Source: Edaphobacter sp. 12200R-103 (lineage in GTDB: Bacteria; Acidobacteriota; Terriglobia; Terriglobales; Acidobacteriaceae). Taken from it: 64,000 nucleotides of DNA. How positions within the stretch are numbered: position 1 is the first letter of the stretch; the number at the start of each line of letters is the position of its first letter. The stretch is taken from NCBI RefSeq assembly GCF_010093025.1, contig NZ_CP048114.1:3844001-3908000 (forward strand), in the 5' to 3' direction. The notes beneath the pieces are model-generated. The model saw nothing but the letters and a program-made list of their open reading frames with translations, was not told the DNA's origin and ran no database searches. Below are positions 53,332 through 60,030 of this stretch, in pieces. The position numbers were made by a program, and so were the translations under genes.

Positions 53332-53940
53332 ATGGCAAGCAAAGGAATTCTTCGCCAGGATAAGCACGAGATACATCCACTGGCAGGCAAGACCCTGATC
53401 GAAGCGCCGATTATTGCAGCGGTTAATGATCCCAGCGCCTTTGAAGTTGCGTTAGAGAGCCCTCCACGGGCAGTGTATCTGCTAACCGGTAATCCTCTTT
53501 CTTTACCCGCGATGCTTCGACGGGCAGCGGAGAGAGGGAAACAGTGCTTGGTGAATATTGACTTTCTTGACGGCCTTGCGCGCGATAAGTTTGCGGTCGA
53601 ATTTCTGGCGAGTCACGATGTCGCGGGAATTGTTTCAACACGTTTCGAGATTCTAAAGGCGGCGCGGTCCTTCGGGCTGATTACGATCCAGCGAACTTTT
53701 AGCCTTGATACAGCGGCGGTGGCTGCTACAGTGCGATCATTGTCGCAGTTTCTTCCGGATGCTGTTGAGGTGCTGCCTGCAATGGCAGCACCCAAGGTTT
53801 CACGACGCTTATTGAAAGATCATCCGGGATTGCGAATTATCGGTGGTGGATTGATCGAAACCGTTAGAGAGATCGAAGATCTTCTGGCTGCGGGAATTGA
53901 TGCTGTCTCTGTAAGCGATCAGCGTCTATGGCTTATTTGA
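53332..53940 (+). CDS. glpP: GlpP-like RNA-binding antiterminator
   Basis: This protein has 202 residues from the ATG at 53332, which has GGGAGG four to five bases upstream. A more upstream ATG at 53293 would overlap the predicted -10 box and is rejected. The TIM-barrel-like GlpP fold is recognised from PIIAAVNDPSAFEVALESPPRAVYLLTGNPLSLPAMLRRA, KQCLVNIDFLDGLARDKFAVEFLA, GIVSTRFEILKAARSFGLITIQRTF and the C-terminal DAVEVLPAMAAPKV...IIGGGLIETVREIEDLLAAGIDAVSVSDQRLW. In Bacillus GlpP binds leader RNA with glycerol-3-phosphate and prevents termination upstream of glp genes. No glp gene is here; the convergent polyol-type operon has a terminator in its leader and is the likely target. Confidence 0.88.
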   Translation: MASKGILRQDKHEIHPLAGKTLIEAPIIAAVNDPSAFEVALESPPRAVYLLTGNPLSLPAMLRRAAERGKQCLVNIDFLDGLARDKFAVEFLASHDVAGIVSTRFEILKAARSFGLITIQRTFSLDTAAVAATVRSLSQFLPDAVEVLPAMAAPKVSRRLLKDHPGLRIIGGGLIETVREIEDLLAAGIDAVSVSDQRLWLI

Positions 53941-54982
53941 TGATGTTCCGGTGCGCAAGGACCTCAGGATTTGCGCAGTAGCGCAACGTTCCGTTCTGGA
54001 GGTAGCTTTGCAGCTCTTCTGCAGCAATCCGTGTGGCCTTGATTGCGGCCTGCTTTGTGCCCCCGGCGATATGGGGCGTCATGATGAAGTTGGGAAGTTG
54101 TAGAAGGGGTGAGCCGGATGGAAGCGGTTCTTCAGGAAAGACGTCTGCCGCGGCTGCGAACAGATGGCCGGAACGAAGAGCCTGTTCAACGGCATCATAG
54201 TCCATAAGTGTTCCACGAGCGCAGTTCACCACCACTGCTCCGGGCCGGAGTTTAGCAATCTGAGCTGCGCCGAGAATATTGCGGGTTTCTGCAGTTTCGC
54301 GCGCGTGGAGAGAGACAACATTCGAACGTTCCAGCAACTCATCAAGGTGGTTTACCTGTACCACGGGGTCTCCGTCGCCGATTTGAGCGTACGGGTCATA
54401 GCAGAGGACGGTTGCGCCAAATCCATTCAGGATGCGGGCTACGATGTTGCCGATTGCGCCGTAGCCTATGAGTCCCACGGTTGCAGTTTCTAGTTCAAAA
54501 CCAGCTGTATCCCAGGTGTAGTCTCCCTTCCACTGGCCGCGACGGATGGCGGCGTCAGTCTGTGGGATGAAGCGAAGCGCACTGAGCAGCAGCGCAATGG
54601 TATGTTCGGCGGTTGCTGCAGCATTGCGTGCGGGCGTATAGGCAATGGCGATGCCGTACTCTGTGGCGGCGTGAATGTTTACATTGACTGGGCCACCACG
54701 GCACACAATAAAGAGTTTGAGGCCTTTTGCTCGTTCCATCACGCGCTGCGTTAGAGGAGCATGATGTGCGATGCAGATCGAGACTCCCTGAAGCGCATCG
54801 ATCATCTGCTCTTCAGAGCCGGAGGCTTCGCGAACCTCAGCGATATTGCGGAACGGCTCAATTGGAAAAGGAGTTGATGCTTCGACGATCTCAAACCGAT
54901 TAACCAACGCCCCAAGCGAAGCGCGCATGAGTCGGGGAGAGATAAAGTGGTCTCCAATAACGAGGAGCTTTTCTTGTGTCAT
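53933..54982 (-). CDS. D-isomer-specific 2-hydroxyacid dehydrogenase
   Basis: This 349-residue enzyme has an NAD-binding loop GYGAIG at 173-178 and the catalytic triad R256 (NCARGTL), E285 (VFPEEP) and H304 (TPHIAGGT), as in phosphoglycerate or glycerate/hydroxypyruvate dehydrogenases. There is no C-terminal ACT domain, so it is not a full SerA. It is the last gene of the five-gene operon and its stop overlaps the stop of the convergent glpP-like gene by eight bases. In the pathway it could oxidise or reduce a 2-hydroxy or 2-oxo acid made from the imported substrate; the actual compound cannot be read from the sequence. Confidence 0.88.
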   Translation of the reverse strand: MTQEKLLVIGDHFISPRLMRASLGALVNRFEIVEASTPFPIEPFRNIAEVREASGSEEQMIDALQGVSICIAHHAPLTQRVMERAKGLKLFIVCRGGPVNVNIHAATEYGIAIAYTPARNAAATAEHTIALLLSALRFIPQTDAAIRRGQWKGDYTWDTAGFELETATVGLIGYGAIGNIVARILNGFGATVLCYDPYAQIGDGDPVVQVNHLDELLERSNVVSLHARETAETRNILGAAQIAKLRPGAVVVNCARGTLMDYDAVEQALRSGHLFAAAADVFPEEPLPSGSPLLQLPNFIMTPHIAGGTKQAAIKATRIAAEELQSYLQNGTLRYCANPEVLAHRNIIK

Positions 54983-55000
54983 TGATGATTGATCTCCTTC

Positions 55001-55615
55001 TCAGGGAAGTAACAAGGGCGCATTGAAAGATAAAAGGCTGATGACAGGATCTTTTATTTCTACTTCAGTGACGGTGCAGTTGTGGAATACGGGAAATACA
55101 TGCCGATAGCGTGACAGAGGGATATCAAGCGCCTGGCAGAGAATCAGACGGAGAAGTGTGCTGTGAGCCACGACAAGAGCCTGCCCGTCTGGAGGCGTTG
55201 CGGCTGCGATGGAACGCAGTGCAGTCAGGCCTCGTTTTGCAGCCGCAACGGGGTCTTCGCCATCGGGAAAGTGATGATGGACTGGATCTAGGCGAAAGGC
55301 TGCGAGCGCTTCAGGCATTGCAGCTTCCATCTCAGAGACCGTAAGGCCTTCTCCTCGTCCGAAGTCCAACTCCACAAGTCGATCTTCAATCTGTAGCGGA
55401 AGGCCTAGAGCATCGGCAGCGGGTGTCGCTGTTTCGATAGCACGGGATAACGGGGAAGACCAGACAGCTTGAATATCGGCTTTTGTAGCCCATTGTGCAA
55501 GACGAACCGCCTGCTGTTTCCCTTTGTCTGTGAGAGCAATATCGGTTTGGCCGGCGTACCGGTTCTCGGCATGCCAGATTGTTTCTCCATGACGAGCAAG
55601 AAAGAGGTGGCTCAT
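55001..55615 (-). CDS. Histidine phosphatase (phosphoglycerate-mutase-like)
   Basis: This 204-residue branch-1 histidine phosphatase has ARHGET at 7-12 with phosphoacceptor H9, the second Arg in SSPLSRAIETA, an acidic LVELDFGRGEG loop and the second His in VVAHSTLLR. It is a single domain of typical length for PhoE/GpmB/CobC-like phosphatases. Its start overlaps the stop of the upstream FGGY kinase by four bases (ATGA), showing translational coupling. A phosphatase in the same operon as two sugar kinases suggests removal of a toxic phosphorylated intermediate or control of flux; the substrate is unknown. Confidence 0.88.
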   Translation of the reverse strand: MSHLFLARHGETIWHAENRYAGQTDIALTDKGKQQAVRLAQWATKADIQAVWSSPLSRAIETATPAADALGLPLQIEDRLVELDFGRGEGLTVSEMEAAMPEALAAFRLDPVHHHFPDGEDPVAAAKRGLTALRSIAAATPPDGQALVVAHSTLLRLILCQALDIPLSRYRHVFPVFHNCTVTEVEIKDPVISLLSFNAPLLLP

Positions 55616-57075
55616 AGAGTTGCACCCTGGAGAGTAGCGGATGCGATTGAACTATCAATCCATCCTCTTTTTTCAAGTTCGCTGACGAACCTTCGATACT
55701 GTTCGAAGTACATTGATGATTGTCCCGTTGGTTCGATGATTGTTTCGATATGCACCATGCGCTTTGCGACACGGTCCAGAGTGTCTGCGGACGATGCGGC
55801 GAGTACAGCCATGCCAAATGCGGCTTCTGCAATAGCGGGAACAATCAGAGGACGACAAAGAACGTCTGCGCGGATTTGATTGAAAGCGTCGCTTTTCGTC
55901 GCGCCGCCGGAGATGAAGAAATCGCCATTCTTCGGAACCCCGTTGACGGCCATGACATCGACGCAGAGCCTCTCCGTGCAGGCTATACCTTCGAGAATCG
56001 CGCGATATCTGGTGTCTTCCGAATCGATCACTCCGAGCGTGAACCCAGTTGCGTCGGGGTTCGCAAAGGGAAAGCGTTCTCCAAGACCGCTCAGTGGATA
56101 CATGACGACACAGGAGGGAGGCGAGGTTTTGGCAGAAAGGTTCAGCTTTGGAAGGTCTTCGCTTTTAAATTCCTTCGCTATGATCCCTGCGCCTACGCTG
56201 GATGCTCCACCAGGAAGCCACATTCCATCTGGAGAGCGATGTGAATAGATGACGCCATGCGGGTCGCACAAAAGACGTGGTGTCACTCCCTTCAATACAA
56301 GCGTAGTGCCGATGACAGAATTCCAGCTGCCCAGAGCAACAGCACCAGAGGCGATCTGTGAGGCACAGCCATCGGTCATGCCTGAGTAGATGGGAGTTCC
56401 AGCGGGAATGCCAGTCTCTTCAGTTGCGTGATGTCCAGTTTCTCCGATGCGAACGCCGGGACGGACAACCTCTGGCAGGACAGCCGGATCGATTTTCAGG
56501 GATTGCAGTACGTCTTCGGGCCATCGATCACTCAGCTGATCGTATCCAGTTTTCAGGGCATGACTGGTGTCTGTCGCGAGCATTGTTCCGGCCAGACGAG
56601 CGTTGATGAAGTCATTTTGATGAAGGATGCGATTGCCGGAATGAATCAAACCGTGGTTTGAAAGCCACACGATTTTAGGCAGAGCCCAGGAGGGCTGCAT
56701 CCGATAGCTCATCCGTTGCCAGACATCGTTTCCGATATGGTTGACGTCTTTGGCTTCCACCACCGCCCTGCCATCGTCATACATCAAGGCGGGTCCACTG
56801 GGGCGGAGTTGAGAATCCGTAACGACAATGGTTCCCGACGTCGCATCGACGGCAATGCCTAAAATGGGTACTCTGGCAAGCTGTGTTGTTACCTGCTTGC
56901 AACCGATACAGACTGCACGCCACCATTCTTCTGCATTTTGTTCGTGACGATTGTTTTCTCTTGAACTGGTGAGTGGCGCTGACGCGGCTGCAACCACCCA
57001 GCCATCTTCCGTAACTGCCATCACCTTGACGCTTTGTGTCCCCAGGTCGATGCCAAGATAGACCGAATCCTTCAT
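55612..57075 (-). CDS. FGGY-family carbohydrate kinase (copy 1)
   Basis: This 487-residue kinase of the FGGY fold has the N-terminal ATP-binding loop GIDLGTQSVKV, the substrate region MYDDGRA, the catalytic-base region SGMTDGCASQIASGAV and the C-terminal ATPase motif FFISGGATKSDAFNQIRADVL. It overlaps by four bases with the other FGGY kinase upstream and with the phosphatase downstream. FGGY kinases phosphorylate sugars and polyols (xylulose, ribulose, glycerol, erythritol, AI-2). The two copies in this operon are only distantly similar, so they probably act on different compounds or in sequence. Confidence 0.9.
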   Translation of the reverse strand: MKDSVYLGIDLGTQSVKVMAVTEDGWVVAAASAPLTSSRENNRHEQNAEEWWRAVCIGCKQVTTQLARVPILGIAVDATSGTIVVTDSQLRPSGPALMYDDGRAVVEAKDVNHIGNDVWQRMSYRMQPSWALPKIVWLSNHGLIHSGNRILHQNDFINARLAGTMLATDTSHALKTGYDQLSDRWPEDVLQSLKIDPAVLPEVVRPGVRIGETGHHATEETGIPAGTPIYSGMTDGCASQIASGAVALGSWNSVIGTTLVLKGVTPRLLCDPHGVIYSHRSPDGMWLPGGASSVGAGIIAKEFKSEDLPKLNLSAKTSPPSCVVMYPLSGLGERFPFANPDATGFTLGVIDSEDTRYRAILEGIACTERLCVDVMAVNGVPKNGDFFISGGATKSDAFNQIRADVLCRPLIVPAIAEAAFGMAVLAASSADTLDRVAKRMVHIETIIEPTGQSSMYFEQYRRFVSELEKRGWIDSSIASATLQGATL

Positions 57076-58541
57076 CGGTCACCTCGAAGCACGCGCCACT
57101 GCGAGGATGCGGAATCGCGCAATGAAAGCCATGTTTTATAGCGTGTCGTAAAGGTGTCATTTTCATGCGCTCGAGGCGTAAATGTGCTGGCCTCTGTCTC
57201 GAGGTGGAGGCTACTGTCCGTCTGAGATGTTGCTGTACGAGCCCATAGAAAAGCTCCTCGTGCGCCGTGCTCCGCGCTTCCAGGCCGAATCACATTCACC
57301 CCGATGACATCTGCAATCATCTGGCACCAGAGATCGCTGTTCGCTCCGCCTCCGGAGACACGAACGTCTTGCAGGGTGGAATCGGAAGTGCGCTCGAGAC
57401 ATTCGCGGATGACGAACGTGAGGCCTTCGTACAGGGCGTGACAGATTTGCGATGGCGAGCTATGAAACGACAGGTTATGAAAGCTGCCACTAGCCTTTGG
57501 TTCAAGAAAGGGGGCTCGTTCTCCGGCGGACGACAGGTAAGGAAGAAAGAAAGGGTTTTCTTTCGAGATACACGCTGATTGCGCGAACCGCTGAAGTTGT
57601 TGTTGATCATCGTTCGCGAGAAGTTTGGATCCCCAGCGTAGTGCCTCACAGCCAGTGAGCGTGGGCATGGCACGGAGAAACTGCCCGTCTTCCAAGGCAA
57701 TAGTAGTTCCAGAGGCAGACTGGTCGAGATCGATAGTTGGAAGAATCGTCTCCGTGCAGATGGTAGTGCCGAGAATGACACAAGCCTGTGTGGAAGTGTT
57801 TACGCCACATCCAATGGCAGTTGTGACGATGTCATAGGGGGCCATCAGCACAGGTGTACCTATAGGGATACCCATCTGCTGAGCTGCAGTGGGGGTGAGC
57901 GTCGCGATGAGATCATCCGCCTGCGAGATTGGGGGCAGCTTCTCCATATATCGTTCCAGCCCAAATAGCTTAAGCAGCTCATCGGAGTAGCATCGCTTTT
58001 TTACATCGCAAAAAGGATTAGAAGCGTCGGAAAGGTCGGCGATAGAACGACCGGTCATGCGGGAAAAAAGCCATCCGTTGCAAGTGAGCACCCAGCGTGC
58101 CTGCACAAGCGTCTGCGGTTCATGTTGGGAGAGCCAGCTGAGAATCGCATTCGGCAATCCGGCATACGATGCCGATCCGGAGATGCCGAAAGCATGATCG
58201 ATGATGCCTTCTTTGTGCCAGCGCTCGATAATTTTATGCGCGCGCCCGTCATTCCAAAGAATAGCGTTTCGAACTGGATTGCCATGAGAATCGACGAGCC
58301 AGCAGCCATCTCCCTGTGCTGTGGATACGATGCCGGTGATCGGCTCCGCACATCGCTCAACGACCTGGCGAACGACCGATACGACAGAGCGCCAGACGTC
58401 CAGTGGGTTCTGCTCTGAGTAATCCTTATGAGGCCGCAACAGTTCTGTGCTGGCACGTGCGAGTGCGAGTTCCTTGCCTGTATCGCTGAAGGCAATTGCT
58501 TTAATCACTGTTGTTCCCGCATCAATTGCGATCCAGGCCAT
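57072..58541 (-). CDS. FGGY-family carbohydrate kinase (copy 2)
   Basis: This 489-residue FGGY kinase opens with AIDAGTTVIKAIAFSDTGKE. It has WNDGRA in the substrate region, MAPYDIVTTAIGCGV around the predicted catalytic Asp, and the C-terminal motif VRVSGGGANSDLWCQMIADVIG. The start codon directly abuts the stop of the MFS permease gene, and the stop overlaps the start of kinase copy 1 by four bases. Compared with kinase 1 it has a different N-terminal loop (DAGTT versus DLGTQ), arguing for separate specificity. Substrate unknown; the permease family suggests a pentitol, tetritol or related ketose. Confidence 0.9.
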   Translation of the reverse strand: MAWIAIDAGTTVIKAIAFSDTGKELALARASTELLRPHKDYSEQNPLDVWRSVVSVVRQVVERCAEPITGIVSTAQGDGCWLVDSHGNPVRNAILWNDGRAHKIIERWHKEGIIDHAFGISGSASYAGLPNAILSWLSQHEPQTLVQARWVLTCNGWLFSRMTGRSIADLSDASNPFCDVKKRCYSDELLKLFGLERYMEKLPPISQADDLIATLTPTAAQQMGIPIGTPVLMAPYDIVTTAIGCGVNTSTQACVILGTTICTETILPTIDLDQSASGTTIALEDGQFLRAMPTLTGCEALRWGSKLLANDDQQQLQRFAQSACISKENPFFLPYLSSAGERAPFLEPKASGSFHNLSFHSSPSQICHALYEGLTFVIRECLERTSDSTLQDVRVSGGGANSDLWCQMIADVIGVNVIRPGSAEHGARGAFLWARTATSQTDSSLHLETEASTFTPRAHENDTFTTRYKTWLSLRDSASSQWRVLRGDR

Positions 58542-59810
58542 TTAAATCTCCACTGTTCTTTCGTCAGGAATTGTGAGGGTCCATGCCATCAGGCTGCTCA
58601 ACAGGTACAGTCCTGCAAAGATCCACATCAGACCGCCAATTCCAACAGTGTGATAGAAGATGCGCACCAGGCCCGGTCCCACGAGCATGGCGCCGCCTGC
58701 CCCGAGACTAAGCAGAGAAAGTGCCTCGCCGCGATTCTCAGGAGCAAGCATGGGAGCGAGCGCGGAGAGGGGTACGTAGCCGGCCAGGGTAGCCCCATAC
58801 AGCATACCTACCACAATGCTGAGACCGTAACTTCCAGTAGCCAGCGGCACATAATAAAGTGCGAGTGTGGTAACAGTACATCCCAGTCCACCGCAGATGG
58901 CTACGGTTTGACGCCAACCCATCCGATCACCGATAAGGCCGAAGAGCAGGTTCCACACAATATTAGAAAGGAAGATCGCACTGAGCAGTGTGAGAAATTG
59001 CGCCTGGGTCAAGCCGATCCGGTCCTGAAAAAATGCAGGGAGAATAATGAAGAATCCAAACTCGGGTGCGGTATTGATGACGCGGACAATGCATGCAATT
59101 CCGGTCTTTGGTTTTCGCCACGCGAGGGTGACAGAGTGCAGGAGCGCTCGAAAAGGTTTTTCATTTTCAGAGACGAGGCGGGAAGCACCTTGCGGTTCAC
59201 GGACCCCGATGAGCAGAACCACTCCTCCTGCGAGGGCGAGCAGCGTCGCAAGCCATAACGTCCCGTATTGGCCGATCCGGGGGATTGAAAGTCGTGCAAC
59301 CTGTGATCCCAGCGTAGGGAGTCCGCCGGTAAATGCAAACCAGAACCAGCCCATGGCAGAGGCTAGCCTTTGCTTGGGGGCGGCAACCGTGATCCATACA
59401 AGAAATCCAAAGGCAAAGAGCGGATAACCGAGACCGCGGAGGCCATAGGTGGTCAGGATAGCTGGATAGGACGCGTGCCGTAATCCGAGCGTCAGAAAAA
59501 GCGTCTGAAAGAAGAGCCACAACAAGAGGCCGACTTTGATGACGCGCCGAGGCCCCCATACATCGGAGAGAGAGCCGGAGAGCCATCCGGCAAGTGCAGC
59601 CATCGCTCCGTAAAAAGAAGAAATTGCGGCGGCTCCATCGATAGAAAGGCCGCGGCTCACAAGATAAGGGGTCAGGAATCCGGATTCGACGCCGTCACCG
59701 ATCATGAACAGCAGCAGACCTACAAATCCCCACCTCAATACATGAGGTATGCCGATCGTATCGAGGCCTGATGGAGTATCTGCTGCCGAGTTCTCTCTGA
59801 GTGAAACCAT
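58542..59810 (-). CDS. MFS permease, RbtT/DalT polyol-type family
   Basis: This 422-residue, 12-helix permease has motif A in GWLSGSLSDVWGPRRVIK and a second-half copy in LLFGLIGDRMGWRQT. The long loop between helices 6 and 7 (GVREPQGASRLVSENEKPF) and overall style resemble the RbtT/DalT/CsbX group that imports ribitol, arabinitol or keto-acids by proton symport; assignment to that group is by recall, not alignment. It is the first gene of the operon. The 5' leader of about 100 bases contains a terminator and a competing hairpin. The ribosome site (GGGG seven to four bases before ATG) is modest. Confidence 0.85.
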   Translation of the reverse strand: MVSLRENSAADTPSGLDTIGIPHVLRWGFVGLLLFMIGDGVESGFLTPYLVSRGLSIDGAAAISSFYGAMAALAGWLSGSLSDVWGPRRVIKVGLLLWLFFQTLFLTLGLRHASYPAILTTYGLRGLGYPLFAFGFLVWITVAAPKQRLASAMGWFWFAFTGGLPTLGSQVARLSIPRIGQYGTLWLATLLALAGGVVLLIGVREPQGASRLVSENEKPFRALLHSVTLAWRKPKTGIACIVRVINTAPEFGFFIILPAFFQDRIGLTQAQFLTLLSAIFLSNIVWNLLFGLIGDRMGWRQTVAICGGLGCTVTTLALYYVPLATGSYGLSIVVGMLYGATLAGYVPLSALAPMLAPENRGEALSLLSLGAGGAMLVGPGLVRIFYHTVGIGGLMWIFAGLYLLSSLMAWTLTIPDERTVEI

Positions 59811-59846
59811 AGACCCCGCAAATCAGCCGTTTTCTCTTGTGAGCGT

Positions 59847-59894
59847 AAAAAGCCGCCCCATCCCCATGACAACTCATGAGTGTGGGGCGGCTTT
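59847..59894 (-). terminator. Leader terminator (attenuator) of the polyol-type operon
   Basis: On the minus strand AAAGCCGCCCCA (59894-59883) pairs perfectly with TGGGGCGGCTTT (59860-59849), 12 bp, and the T-run continues to 59847 (TTTTT in all). The 22-base loop itself can fold into a 5-bp hairpin (CATGA/TCATG). It lies inside the 5' leader, 36 bp before the permease start codon and about 20 bases after the predicted transcription start, the position of an attenuator and not of an end-of-gene terminator. Confidence 0.85.
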
Positions 59895-59908
59895 CGATTC
59901 TCTGCCGC
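59887..59908 (-). promoter_or_regulatory. Possible antiterminator hairpin in the operon leader
   Basis: GCGGC (minus strand 59908-59904) can pair with GCCGC (59891-59887), leaving a 12-base loop. The second arm is the core of the terminator's first strand, so the two structures exclude each other. With only five base pairs it would need a bound protein to win, as expected for a GlpP-like factor. Confidence 0.5.
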
Positions 59909-59919
59909 TGACGATCTGG

Positions 59920-59949
59920 ATAATGCAGGAAAATGGTGTGGACTGTCAA
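59920..59949 (-). promoter_or_regulatory. Sigma70-type promoter of the polyol-type operon
   Basis: Minus strand: perfect -35 TTGACA (59949-59944), 18-base spacer, -10 CATTAT (59925-59920, four of six). Predicted start near 59913 gives a leader of about 100 bases before the permease ATG at 59810. Confidence 0.6.
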
Positions 59950-60030
59950 TACGCGTACCGGTGCTATCAGAGCAGGAAGACTTTTGAGCGCGCAATTTAT
60001 CCTGAAGCGTCGAGAAGGAGATGCAAGACC

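Noticed and set aside
58428..59258. A 276-codon plus-strand frame opposite the MFS permease
   Set aside because: No domain or signal; the permease frame has 12 helices and motif A.
59749..60030. Upstream start for GH92 adding 94 residues
   Set aside because: The added part is antisense to the start of the permease gene and its leader and removes the N-terminal signal peptide; the ATG at 60031 has AAGGAG upstream.
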